Shown here one piece after another: positions 1 through 9,575 of a stretch of 64,000 bases of DNA (positions are counted from its first letter, which is position 1; every line of letters begins with the position of its first letter). The notes beneath the pieces were generated by a model. That model ran no database searches. It was not told the DNA's origin and worked only from the letters and a program-made list of their open reading frames with translations. Source of the DNA: Paenibacillus amylolyticus (GTDB lineage: Bacteria; Bacillota; Bacilli; Paenibacillales; Paenibacillaceae); contig NZ_CP121451.1 of assembly GCF_029689945.1 (NCBI RefSeq), positions 5,952,001-6,016,000 on the forward strand. The letters are read 5' to 3'. The position numbers and the translations under genes were made by a program.

Positions 1-464
1 AAGCCAACAATCGTCATTTCCTCGGCCTGGTTTCCGAACAACACAAATACAGCCTCAACTGTCGTTTGCCTGAGTTGGAAGTACTACCTGCCGCCAAAGA
101 GCTGGGTCTCGGCGTCATTCCATGGAGTCCGCTGGATGGTGGATTATTGGGACGTAATGCTCTGCAGAAGCTGGAAGGAACACGCAGCGCAGGCATTGCC
201 GGACGGATTGAGCAGCAGCAAACTCAGCTTGAAGACTTCGCCGCACTCTGTCGTGATCTCGGTGAACCGCAGGACACGGTGGCCCTGGCATGGGTTGCGG
301 CCAATCCGGCAGTGACCGCCCCAATTATCGGACCGCGTACGTTGGAGCAGTTTGAGACCGCACTCAAATGTCTCGATGTGACTTTGGACGAAGCCGTGCT
401 CAAACGTCTGGATGAGATTTTCCCGGGTCCAGGTGGACATGCTCCTAATGCATACGCGTGGTAA
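1..464 (+). CDS. Aldo/keto reductase, C-terminal part (cut by window edge)
   Basis: The frame is open from base 3 with no start, so the N-terminal half with the catalytic Tyr/Lys/His lies outside the window. The visible 153 residues hold the strand and helix run LGVIPWSPLDGGLLG followed by VALAWVAANPAVTAPIIGPRTLEQFE, the NADPH-binding end of the aldo/keto reductase barrel, where the PIIGPR segment contacts the cofactor phosphate. The family reduces aldehydes and ketones with NADPH in the cytosol; the substrate cannot be told. The gene ends at TAA and is followed about 85 bases later by a two-way terminator shared with the opposing leuA operon. Confidence 0.85.
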   Translation, partial: ANNRHFLGLVSEQHKYSLNCRLPELEVLPAAKELGLGVIPWSPLDGGLLGRNALQKLEGTRSAGIAGRIEQQQTQLEDFAALCRDLGEPQDTVALAWVAANPAVTAPIIGPRTLEQFETALKCLDVTLDEAVLKRLDEIFPGPGGHAPNAYAW

Positions 465-547
465 TCGCTTGATAGCGTAAACCAATGGAATAGGTAACCG
501 TAGAAAATGTACTGTGTTTCATTGCCATCATCATATCAATACAAACA

Positions 548-585
548 AAAGAGTCTGACCCTCGACAAGAGAGTCAGACTCTTTA
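548..585. terminator. Bidirectional rho-independent terminator between aldo/keto reductase and leuA
   Basis: An 11-12 bp stem (AAAGAGTCTGAC at 548-559 pairing with GTCAGACTCTTT at 573-584) closes a 13-base loop. It lies between convergent genes. On the minus strand it is followed by a T-rich run, so it probably ends the ilv-leu operon, and it can also stop the plus-strand reductase transcript. Confidence 0.8.
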
Positions 586-724
586 TGCATCTCACTGAAC
601 AAAGCAAAGCAGGCGGAAAGATCTCCCTATCCCATAAGGTGTTAAGATAGATCATCCCGACAGTTCACATGCGCCAGCTTGAATTTCAGTTCACGGAAAG
701 ATTCGTGCTTACTGCACCGGAACC

Positions 725-2266
725 TTACAGGTTCACGTTTACACGGTTGGTATATGTCTTGCGTTTTTCAATCAATTGATTCAGGCCATCCACATACGCA
801 CGTGCACTTGCACCAAGTATATCTGTGCTCACGCCACGCCCTTGTACGGAAACCTGGTTTTGAGTCAGCACAACATGGACTTCGCCCAGTGCATCCTTAC
901 CATGTGTTACCGACTTGATGGAATAGTCAGACAACGTTACATCTTCTCCGCTTACTTGGTCAATGGCATTGTAGATTGCATCCACGGATCCATTGCCCTC
1001 TGCTTGCTTCTCAACCGTATCCCCGTCAAGCGTCGCAATGCGAACTTTGGCTGTGGGTACCGATTCATCCCCATACGTGACGAAGATCGATTCCAGTTTG
1101 TACACCTCAGGTGCATCCTGCAATTTCTCTTCAATGACGGCGAGCAGATCTTCGTCAGTCACTTCTTTTTTCTTGTCGGCCAAATCTTTGAACTGAGCGA
1201 AAGCACGATTCAACGCTTCTTCTTCCAACTCATATCCCAGATCAATCAAACGCTCACGGAAGGCATGACGACCGGAATGTTTACCCAGTACGAGCTTGCT
1301 TTCCTTCAAACCGATAGTCTCTGGAGTCATGATCTCATACGTGGTTTTTTCCTTCAGCATGCCGTCCTGGTGTATTCCGGATTCATGTGCGAAGGCGTTC
1401 GCCCCAACAATGGCTTTATTGCCTGGTACAACCATACCTGTCAACCGGCTAACCAGACGACTGGTCCGCGCAATCTCAGACAACTGCAGTGAAGTTTTCG
1501 CCTGGAAGAACTCCTGGCGTGTCTCCAGGGCCATAGCGATTTCCTCAATCGCCGTATTGCCTGCACGTTCACCAATGCCATTAATTGTACCTTCGATCTG
1601 ATCGGCTCCGTTGAGAATTGCTGCAAGTGTATTGGCGGTCGCCATCCCCAGGTCATTATGACAGTGGGCACTTAGCTGTACCTTTTCGATACCGTGCACA
1701 TTCTCCTTGAGATGTTTGAAAATGTTTCCGTATTCATATGGACTCAGATAACCAACCGTATCCGGAATATTTACGACGGATGCACCTTCTTCAACAGCCA
1801 TGTTCACCATTTCCACGAGGAAATCATACTCGGTACGACCTGCATCCTCAAGCGAGAATTCGATCTTAGAGAATGTTTTCTTCGCATAACGAATCGCGGA
1901 ACGAGCCGTATCCAGAACCTGCCCTTTGTCCATGCGCAATTTATGTTGACGGTGAATGGGCGAAGTTGCCAGGAAAACGTGAATGCATGGGTCCTGTGCG
2001 CCTTTAAGTGCTTCCTTGACCGCATCAATATCTTGCTCTCTGGAACGAGACAAGCCAATGACAGTCACATTTTTGACCGCTTTTGCTACTGCATTGACAG
2101 CCGCCAGGTCACCTGGAGATGCCGCCGGGAAACCAGCTTCCATCCGGTCAATGCCAAGCCGCTCGAGCTGATGGGCAATTTCCACCTTTTCACGAGTGTT
2201 CAGATTGACTCCCGGGGATTGCTCTCCATCACGCAGCGTTGTGTCAAATACATAGATTTTACGCAC
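725..2266 (-). CDS. leuA: 2-isopropylmalate synthase
   Basis: Condenses acetyl-CoA with 2-oxoisovalerate, the first committed step of leucine synthesis. The product is 513 residues, the usual bacterial length. It opens with the family signature FDTTLRDGEQSPG, has the catalytic and metal region (HCHNDLGMATAN) and the GIHQDG motif, and ends with the LeuA dimer domain that binds leucine for feedback inhibition. I chose GTG at 2266 because AGGAGGT lies 7 bases upstream and the protein then begins with RKIYVFDTTLR; an upstream in-frame start would add 23 residues unlike the family. It is the last gene of the T-box-controlled ilvB-ilvH-ilvC-leuA operon. leuC, leuD and leuB are not in the window. 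Confidence 0.97.
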   Translation of the reverse strand: MRKIYVFDTTLRDGEQSPGVNLNTREKVEIAHQLERLGIDRMEAGFPAASPGDLAAVNAVAKAVKNVTVIGLSRSREQDIDAVKEALKGAQDPCIHVFLATSPIHRQHKLRMDKGQVLDTARSAIRYAKKTFSKIEFSLEDAGRTEYDFLVEMVNMAVEEGASVVNIPDTVGYLSPYEYGNIFKHLKENVHGIEKVQLSAHCHNDLGMATANTLAAILNGADQIEGTINGIGERAGNTAIEEIAMALETRQEFFQAKTSLQLSEIARTSRLVSRLTGMVVPGNKAIVGANAFAHESGIHQDGMLKEKTTYEIMTPETIGLKESKLVLGKHSGRHAFRERLIDLGYELEEEALNRAFAQFKDLADKKKEVTDEDLLAVIEEKLQDAPEVYKLESIFVTYGDESVPTAKVRIATLDGDTVEKQAEGNGSVDAIYNAIDQVSGEDVTLSDYSIKSVTHGKDALGEVHVVLTQNQVSVQGRGVSTDILGASARAYVDGLNQLIEKRKTYTNRVNVNL

Positions 2267-2312
2267 GCTTCGCACCTCCTGTACTTGTATTATAATGTTT
2301 CTCTGAACCAGC

Positions 2313-2345
2313 AATAGCGGCTCACGCATAAGCACGGCCGCTATT
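2313..2345 (-). repeat. Intercistronic hairpin between ilvC and leuA
   Basis: A perfect 9-bp stem (AATAGCGGC at 2313-2321 with GCCGCTATT at 2337-2345) with a 15-base loop sits about 47 bases upstream of the leuA start. It lacks a U tract, so it is more likely an mRNA stability or processing element than a terminator. Confidence 0.5.
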
Positions 2346-2405
2346 CCCAGTTAAAGCTCTAAGTTTACTTGAATGCCTTAAAGTGCATGTTCCAGAAGTT
2401 AATGC

Positions 2406-3525
<1,120 letters not shown>

Positions 3526-3656
3526 AGCGGGAATGTAGCTATATTTTCAAGCGTTACATCACTAAAATGTTAAAATGCAACTGTTAAGGGACTGACACTC
3601 ACTTAAGACCAACTATACAGGTTAGCTAACCGTCGTCCCTCTTCATCATTATAGCT

Positions 3657-4139
3657 TCATACGTTGCCGCGTACCAATGCAGTTATGCCTGTACGGGACA
3701 ATTCACGAATGCCATATGGCTTGAGCAGTTCAATCATGGCATCAATTTTGTCTGTATCTCCGACCACCTGTACAATCAGGCTGCCTGGACCAACATCTAC
3801 AACGGATGCGCGGAATGTTTCTACCACACCCAGAATCTCAGGACGCTCGGAAGGCTCAGCTTTGACTTTGATCAAGGCGAGTTCACGGGCTACCATCGGT
3901 TTCAGGCTAAAATCAACCACTTTAATTACATCGATGATTTTGTACAGTTGTTTCTCAATCTGTTCCAATGTTTTATCGTCACCAATGGTGACAATTACCA
4001 TCCGGGAGAGTCCAGGTTCTTCCGATTGACCCACTGTAATACTCTCAATATTAAATCCGCGTCGACCGAACAACCCTGATACCCGCTGAAGGACGCCAGG
4101 CTGATCGTTTACCAGTATCGAGATCGTATGTCTTATCAT
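3657..4139 (-). CDS. ilvH: Acetolactate synthase small (regulatory) subunit
   Basis: Regulatory subunit of acetohydroxyacid synthase; it binds valine and activates the large subunit. The 160-residue protein starts with an ACT domain (RHTISILVNDQPGVLQRVSGLFGRRGFNIES), in which the GVL/N region forms the effector site, and continues with the family's C-terminal domain (GPGSLIVQVVGDTDKIDAM). Its ATG overlaps the ilvB stop by four bases (ATGA), the mark of translational coupling with the catalytic subunit. GGGGGATG upstream is the ribosome site. Confidence 0.96.
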   Translation of the reverse strand: MIRHTISILVNDQPGVLQRVSGLFGRRGFNIESITVGQSEEPGLSRMVIVTIGDDKTLEQIEKQLYKIIDVIKVVDFSLKPMVARELALIKVKAEPSERPEILGVVETFRASVVDVGPGSLIVQVVGDTDKIDAMIELLKPYGIRELSRTGITALVRGNV

Positions 4140-5887
4140 TCGTCAGCATCCCCCATCAGCATTTGATCAATTGTTGCTCCTTGCGGAACCATTGGATATA
4201 CATTTTCTTCCTTGCGTACTACGAATTCAACAACGACCGGTCCCGGTGTATCCAAAGCTTCCTGCCAAGCACGCTCGGCTTCTTCCTTGTTCGTTGCACG
4301 CAATCCTTTTACCCCATAAGCTTCAGCCAATTTTACAAAATCCGGACTTCCTGCCAGATCGATATGACTGTAACGGTTCTCATAGATGATCTCTTGCCAT
4401 TGGCGAACCATTCCAAGTACCTGATTGTTAATGATTACAATTTTAACCGGTATATTGTTAATGGCACAGATCGCAAGTTCTTGGGAACACATCTGCATTC
4501 CGCCGTCACCGTTAATGGAGATAACGAGTCTGTCCGGATTGGCCATCTGAGCACCTATGGCAGAAGGGAATCCAAAGCCCATCGTTCCGAGGCCACCCGA
4601 AGTTACCCATGAGCGCGGTTGATTGAACTTATAGTATTGTGCTGCCCACATCTGATGTTGTCCTACATCCGTAGTTACAATCGCTTCACCTTTGGTTGTA
4701 TCATTCAGCATTTCCACAACCCACTGCGGTTTCAGCACATCGTCTGAATCGGTGTAGCTATAAGGTTTCTCTTGTTTCCACTGTTTGATCTGGTCTCTCC
4801 ATGCATCTGCACGCTCGGCACGTCCAACTTCCTTGTTGGCTATTTCCAGTACAGTCTTCACATCACCAACGATTGGAATATCGGTTGCAATGTTTTTGCC
4901 AATCTCAGCCGGATCGATATCGATATGAACGATCTTGGCATGTGGAGCGAACCCATCCAGCTTGCCTGTAACACGATCATCGAAGCGTGCGCCGATATTA
5001 ATCAGCAGATCCGCTTGTTGAATAGCCTGATTGGAAGTAAACGTTCCGTGCATCCCTGGCATACCCGTCCATAATTCATGACCGCTTGGGAATGCGCCTA
5101 GACCAAGGAGAGTCGTTGTAATTGGAATACCAGTCTTCTCAACAAACTCGAACAGTTCTTCATGTCCTCCCGAGTATACCACACCGCCACCAGCCAGAAT
5201 CATTGGACGCTCTGCTTCCTGAATGGCTTGAGCCAAACGGTCAACCTGCAGTTTGTTTGGTACTGTCCGTGGATTGTACCCTCTCAATATAACAGGTTCA
5301 GTTGTCGGTTCAAACAATGTTTTGTTGGCTGATACATCTTTCGGGATGTCGATCAGTACAGGACCTTTACGACCGGTATTGGCAATATGGAATGCCTCAT
5401 GAATTACACTGGACAGATCTTTTACATCCTTCACCAGGTAACTGTGCTTGGTGATTGGCATTGTAATGCCGGTAATGTCCGCTTCCTGGAAAGCATCTGA
5501 ACCGATCAGGCTCGAAATAACGTTCCCCGTAATGACTACGAGTGGTACTGAATCCATATACGCTGTTGCAATACCCGTAACCAGATTTGTTGCTCCTGGT
5601 CCGGAAGTAGCGATGCAGACACCAACTTTGCCACTTGCACGTGCATATCCGTCAGCTGCATGTATTGCACCTTGTTCATGACGAGTAAGAACGTGTTTGA
5701 AATCCTCAAAACCATACATCGCATCGTAAATGTACAATACTGCGCCGCCAGGGTAACCAAATACGCACTCGACACCTTCAAGTAACAAGCTTCTCAGCAG
5801 AATTTCGGATCCGCTAATGACCTCCGGCTTCATCCATTTTTCACGTAATTCATCTGTTGACCGCACTTCTGGAATTTGAGCTCCCAT
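4136..5887 (-). CDS. ilvB: Acetolactate synthase large (catalytic) subunit
   Basis: Thiamine-diphosphate enzyme that condenses pyruvate with pyruvate or 2-oxobutyrate, the entry step of branched-chain amino acid synthesis. The 583-residue chain has the N-terminal ThDP domain (VFGYPGGAVLYIYD, with the catalytic Glu in LTRHEQGAIHAADGYAR), a central FAD-binding domain and the C-terminal ThDP motif GDGGMQMCSQELAICAINNIPVKIVIINN. I keep the ATG at 5887, 7 bases after GAGGAGG. The N terminus is somewhat longer than the family core, which begins near residue 21. It is the first gene of the operon and lies directly after the T-box leader. Confidence 0.97.
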   Translation of the reverse strand: MGAQIPEVRSTDELREKWMKPEVISGSEILLRSLLLEGVECVFGYPGGAVLYIYDAMYGFEDFKHVLTRHEQGAIHAADGYARASGKVGVCIATSGPGATNLVTGIATAYMDSVPLVVITGNVISSLIGSDAFQEADITGITMPITKHSYLVKDVKDLSSVIHEAFHIANTGRKGPVLIDIPKDVSANKTLFEPTTEPVILRGYNPRTVPNKLQVDRLAQAIQEAERPMILAGGGVVYSGGHEELFEFVEKTGIPITTTLLGLGAFPSGHELWTGMPGMHGTFTSNQAIQQADLLINIGARFDDRVTGKLDGFAPHAKIVHIDIDPAEIGKNIATDIPIVGDVKTVLEIANKEVGRAERADAWRDQIKQWKQEKPYSYTDSDDVLKPQWVVEMLNDTTKGEAIVTTDVGQHQMWAAQYYKFNQPRSWVTSGGLGTMGFGFPSAIGAQMANPDRLVISINGDGGMQMCSQELAICAINNIPVKIVIINNQVLGMVRQWQEIIYENRYSHIDLAGSPDFVKLAEAYGVKGLRATNKEEAERAWQEALDTPGPVVVEFVVRKEENVYPMVPQGATIDQMLMGDADE

Positions 5888-5932
5888 CAGTCATCCTCCT
5901 CTCGAAATTTACACCATTCTGACATTTAAAGT

Positions 5933-5990
5933 TACAAAAAAACCTTCCATCCCTGCAAACAAGTTCATGCTTGCGAGGGACGAAAGGTTA
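5933..5990 (-). terminator. T-box attenuator terminator before ilvB
   Basis: The AACCTTTCGTCCCTCGC arm pairs with the GCAGGGATGGAAGGTT arm and runs into T7 at its 3' end on the minus strand. It is mutually exclusive with the T-box antiterminator just upstream. Confidence 0.88.
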
Positions 5991-6295
5991 TCGCTTCCGT
6001 GGTACCACCCAACTTTGCCCGAAATTTCGCAATAACGGACCTTACCAGGTACAACAAAACGATAGTTCAAACGAACATAGTCGTTTCCCATACCTGTTGT
6101 CTGTAACGCAGACATACGATTTTCCCTAATACGCGAAAGGAGTGACATCCAGTGCTTTTCAGGAAAACAGCTCCGAGGTGAGCTCGTATATAAGGGATAA
6201 TGGTGGTGGTTTCAGCAATTCCAGCCACTCTCTGAGCAAAAGAGCCCTTAAAACTTCGTCCTCTTCATAGCCGATGAAATATTCTCGTTAAATGT
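5933..6295 (-). promoter_or_regulatory. T-box leader of the ilvB-ilvH-ilvC-leuA operon (probable tRNA-Leu sensor)
   Basis: On the minus strand the leader carries the conserved T-box sequence TTGGGTGGTACCACGG at 6012-5997, the antiterminator core that pairs with the free CCA end of uncharged tRNA. It is followed at 5990-5933 by a strong competing terminator (AACCTT...AAGGTT stem with seven U). Upstream are Stem I features: a GAGGACGAAG block, an AGAGAG bulge and a specifier region reading GAGCTCACCTCGGAGC. CTC at 6182-6180 is the best candidate specifier, a leucine codon as in other ilv-leu leaders. Uncharged tRNA-Leu should therefore allow read-through into ilvB. The T-box call is firm; the specifier assignment is by eye. 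Confidence 0.92.
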
Positions 6296-6302
6296 TAGGA
6301 AC

Positions 6303-6332
6303 ATTATATGATTCCTCCAACCGATAAGTCAA
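6303..6332 (-). promoter_or_regulatory. SigA-type promoter of the ilv-leu operon
   Basis: On the minus strand TTGACT (6332-6327) and TATAAT (6308-6303) are separated by 18 bases. Transcription would start near 6296, at the 5' edge of the T-box leader. Confidence 0.8.
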
Positions 6333-6485
6333 TACCTGTTTTGCATAAAAATTCAGAGAACCTTCCTTCCTGCCTCTTCAGCCTTTAAGGTTGCCCTAAT
6401 CCCGGCGCTTCATTCAGTCACCTTTTATCTTGTCTCGGGCATACGATATACGAGCAGCACGACTGGTCCTGAAAGGAGGCTCCGC

Positions 6486-6932
6486 ATGGTGATTCGGCAA
6501 CGCACATCCAAGCTGGATGATGGCGCCATCATGAAGCTGATTGACACTCAGCTTGTTCCTTTATCTCATATGAGCGAAAGGGAAATTAATAAAATCCGCA
6601 AAGAAATACCCCTGCGAATGAACAGGGGCATGACCTTTGTTGTCTCGCCGGAGCCAGATAAAGCTGCTGTGGCATTCATCCATTTTCTCATGCATGGGGA
6701 ACTGCTCTATGTCGATATGATGGCCGTTAGTCCGAAAGAGCAACGCAAACGTTACGGGCAAACGTTGTTACTCAAAGCAGAGAGCTTTGCGGCATCCCGG
6801 GGTTGTCGAAGATCTAAAGTAATGGTGGATGAAGGCAATACCAAAGGACTTCAGTTTTATCAAAAAAATGGATACAGCGCGATTCGATACATCATGATAA
6901 GCCGCTGCTACGAATTGGAAAAGACATTATAG
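6486..6932 (+). CDS. GNAT family N-acetyltransferase
   Basis: A 148-residue acetyl-CoA-dependent transferase of unknown substrate. The core is visible as the strand LLYVDMMAVSPKEQRKRYGQ (motif A; the usual Q/RxxGxG/A loop is here EQRKRYGQ), then KVMVDEGNTKGLQFYQKNGYS, the typical ending in which a Tyr near the GY supports acetyl-CoA. The ATG at 6486 follows AAAGGAGG at proper distance. It reads away from the ilv promoter and converges with the Gly/Pro-rich gene, 6 bases separating the two stop codons. Confidence 0.8.
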   Translation: MVIRQRTSKLDDGAIMKLIDTQLVPLSHMSEREINKIRKEIPLRMNRGMTFVVSPEPDKAAVAFIHFLMHGELLYVDMMAVSPKEQRKRYGQTLLLKAESFAASRGCRRSKVMVDEGNTKGLQFYQKNGYSAIRYIMISRCYELEKTL

Positions 6933-6938
6933 AATGTC

Positions 6939-7319
6939 TTAGAAAAATCCTGGTGGACGTGGTCCCGGACCATATGGACCGAATCCAGGCCCCGGACCAA
7001 AACCGCCACCAGGTCCTCCAGGTCCACCATATCCAGGTCCGTAACCTGGGCCATATCCATAGCCTGGTTTTGGTCCAGGTCCATATCCGGGACCTCCCCC
7101 ATAAGCATAAGGCAGTGTGGCAATAGCAAGCAGATCAAATAATACGAGTGGCAGAATTGCTTTAGTACGTACTTTTTTGCCATTCAGACGCTTCAGAACC
7201 AGTTTGTTACCTGATACTTTCAACAGCTTTCCCGTAACCCGAGTGCCGTCTTTTTTGATTGCAACAATATTTTTGCCTATTAGTTTCATCGCTTCATCAC
7301 GCGTAACTTGTTGTTTCAT
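6939..7319 (-). CDS. Small basic protein with Gly/Pro/Tyr-rich tail
   Basis: I do not recognise the family. The 126-residue protein has two parts. Residues 1-48 are basic and beta-rich (IGKNIVAIKKDGTRVTGKLL, then LKRLNGKKVRT) and could form a small Sm-like or SH3-like barrel. After a hydrophobic stretch (ILPLVLFDLLAIATLPYAYG) the last 55 residues are almost only Gly, Pro, Tyr and Phe in a PGYGPG-type repeat. Such tails occur in spore-coat and surface proteins, so a structural envelope or coat role is possible but not shown. GGAGGAGGGG precedes the ATG. Confidence 0.7.
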   Translation of the reverse strand: MKQQVTRDEAMKLIGKNIVAIKKDGTRVTGKLLKVSGNKLVLKRLNGKKVRTKAILPLVLFDLLAIATLPYAYGGGPGYGPGPKPGYGYGPGYGPGYGGPGGPGGGFGPGPGFGPYGPGPRPPGFF

Positions 7320-7462
7320 ACTTTCCCCTCCTCCTCGGATCGTTCAGAACAGTGTATTCGTCCATGAACGAATTCGCCTGTTTCTTTGTCCCTACCTGAA
7401 AATATGGGTATCTGCACGAGAACCAAATCTATACGTGAAAAAGTGGATTAACCCCACTCAAA

Positions 7463-7497
7463 CAAAAAAAGGCCCGCGAAGGCGGACCCTTTTATCA
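7463..7497 (-). terminator. Terminator of the nucleoside importer operon
   Basis: On the minus strand AAAAGGGTCCGC and GCGGGCCTTTT form a stem with a CTTC loop, followed by a run of T. It lies about 35 bases after the stop of the last permease gene. Confidence 0.8.
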
Positions 7498-7532
7498 AGC
7501 TTTTGGAAAGTATATTGACATATTGCACGTAG

Positions 7533-8495
7533 CTACCTTTTACCCGGGTCATACGCTTCACCGAGTGCAGACGGAGCCGAAGAACGTCCAACCGCTGCAA
7601 CGAGAACGACGATGGTCAACAGGTAAGGCAACATGAAAATAATTTCCTGGGGAATACTTTGTGACCATTCAAACAACTGCACGTAGTTTCGGATCGCTTG
7701 TGAGAATCCAAAGAAGACAGCAGCACCAAACGCACCAATCGGATTCCACTTACCAAAGATCATGGCCGCAATGGCAATATAACCTTGACCGGAAACCGTA
7801 TTGTGAGAGAAGGTACCCGTAGTCGTCAACGTGATTGCAGCACCACCAATGGCCGCAAGCGCACCACTGATCATAACGCCAACATAGCGATAACGACGTA
7901 CTTTAACACCAACTGTATCAGCGGCACTTGGATGTTCACCTACAGAACGAAGGCGCAGTCCAAATGGCGTTTTGAACATAATATAATATGTGAGGAACAC
8001 GAACAGAATTGCCAGATATGTCGTTGGATATACGTTCTTGAAGAAGGCTTCTCCAAGCAAAGGAATGTCTTCCAAGAACGGCACATCAAACTTGCTGAAG
8101 CCTTGAACCAACGGTGAATCACCAGAACCTTCAAACAACAGTTTAACCAAGTAAAGCGTACTTCCTGCTGCCAAAAAGTTAATGACAATACCGCTAATGA
8201 TCTGATCTGCTTTAAATGTGATAGATGCAACGGCATGAATCAACGATACCAGTACGCCCAATACAATTGCAAGCAGAACCCCCATCCAGGCTGATGTCGT
8301 TCCGCCCATACCGGCTTCTTGAGCATAATGCGCCCCGATTCCAGCTGCAAAGGCACCGAAGACCATGAAGCCTTCAAGTCCAAGGTTCGTTACACCTGAT
8401 TTTTCCGAAAAAATCCCGCCGAGTGATGCAAAAATCAATGCCGTAGCAAAGACAAGCGTCGTATTGATAATTTGCCCAATTGTCAACAAGTCCAT
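7533..8495 (-). CDS. nupQ: Nucleoside ABC transporter permease (NupQ/YufQ type)
   Basis: Second integral membrane subunit of a BMP-dependent nucleoside importer. The 320-residue protein has about eight to nine hydrophobic segments and the conserved N-terminal motif GGIFSEKSGVTNLGLEG typical of BPD_transp_2 permeases, with the cytoplasmic coupling stretch LRSVGEHPSAADTVGVKV. Its ATG touches the stop of the upstream permease (TAG-ATG), and it closes the nupNOPQ operon. By homology it imports guanosine and other nucleosides; the exact substrate is inference. Confidence 0.88.
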   Translation of the reverse strand: MDLLTIGQIINTTLVFATALIFASLGGIFSEKSGVTNLGLEGFMVFGAFAAGIGAHYAQEAGMGGTTSAWMGVLLAIVLGVLVSLIHAVASITFKADQIISGIVINFLAAGSTLYLVKLLFEGSGDSPLVQGFSKFDVPFLEDIPLLGEAFFKNVYPTTYLAILFVFLTYYIMFKTPFGLRLRSVGEHPSAADTVGVKVRRYRYVGVMISGALAAIGGAAITLTTTGTFSHNTVSGQGYIAIAAMIFGKWNPIGAFGAAVFFGFSQAIRNYVQLFEWSQSIPQEIIFMLPYLLTIVVLVAAVGRSSAPSALGEAYDPGKR

Positions 8496-9575
8496 CTACA
8501 ACACCTTCTCTTTCTTACGCTTCGAATAGAACGGTTTGAGTATCCAGCGCACGATGCCTTGTGCCGCAATGAAGAAGATAATCGAACCGATCACAATCCG
8601 AATAATCTCAGGCGGAACATCCGCAGCAAAGCTCATACCTGCAGATCCGTACGTAAGGGTACCGAACAACACTGCACCCAGCAACACCCCAAACGGATGA
8701 TTCAAGCCAATCAGGGCAACTGCTATTCCGTCAAAGCCTGTACCTGGTGAACCCGACATTACCGTCTGATAATGGAACACACCAAGAACCTGGAATGCAC
8801 CACCAAGACCAGCAAGCATACCACTGATAAACATTGCTTTTACGATATTCCGGTTAACATGCATCCCTGCATATTCAGCCGCATTAGGGTTGTAACCTAC
8901 CGCGCGGATTTCATAACCTTGTTTTGTTTTCCACATATAGATATAAAAGAGCACAGCCATCACAAGGGCAATTAACGTCCCCATGTGTACACGGGAGTTG
9001 CCCATCAGTTCAGATAACCATGTGAGACTAATCGAAGCTGATTCGCTGATATCCACCGAACGATTCTCACCCTTCAACAGCAAGAATTGGCGTACGATAA
9101 GGTTCGCCAGATACAGACCAATCCAGTTCAACATGATACTACTGATAACTTCATTGACCCCACGTGCTGCTTTCAGGTAACCAGCAATAGCTGCCCACAG
9201 ACCACCAAACAATGCACCGGCAATCAAAGCCAGCGGCACATGCAGGTAGATTGGCAAACCTGTAAACTTAACACCAACAAATGTTGCAGCGGTCATACCG
9301 ACGAGAAATTGACCTTCTCCCCCGATGTTAAACAACCCTGCACGCGATGCAAATGCAAATGCGAGTCCAGTCATAATTAAAGGCGTCATTTCCCGGACTG
9401 CTTCACCAAAGTTGTACATGTCCCCAAATACTTTGGTGAACAATGCGCCATAAGCTTCAATTGGATTGTAACCACCAATCAGCATGACCACTCCACCGAG
9501 GATTAGACCCATAATAATAGCTACTACAGGCAAAATAAATGAATCTCGCGTAAACCATTTCAATACGTTATTCAT
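8496..9575 (-). CDS. nupP: Nucleoside ABC transporter permease (NupP/YufP type)
   Basis: First membrane subunit of the importer, 359 residues. It carries the family's cytoplasmic signature ASRAGLFNIGGEGQFLVGM and the coupling segment IRAVGYNPNAAEYAGMHVN, with transmembrane segments spread through the chain and a lysine-rich C terminus in the cytoplasm. Its start overlaps the 3' end of the ATPase gene by eight bases, which indicates translational coupling. Confidence 0.88.
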   Translation of the reverse strand: MNNVLKWFTRDSFILPVVAIIMGLILGGVVMLIGGYNPIEAYGALFTKVFGDMYNFGEAVREMTPLIMTGLAFAFASRAGLFNIGGEGQFLVGMTAATFVGVKFTGLPIYLHVPLALIAGALFGGLWAAIAGYLKAARGVNEVISSIMLNWIGLYLANLIVRQFLLLKGENRSVDISESASISLTWLSELMGNSRVHMGTLIALVMAVLFYIYMWKTKQGYEIRAVGYNPNAAEYAGMHVNRNIVKAMFISGMLAGLGGAFQVLGVFHYQTVMSGSPGTGFDGIAVALIGLNHPFGVLLGAVLFGTLTYGSAGMSFAADVPPEIIRIVIGSIIFFIAAQGIVRWILKPFYSKRKKEKVL

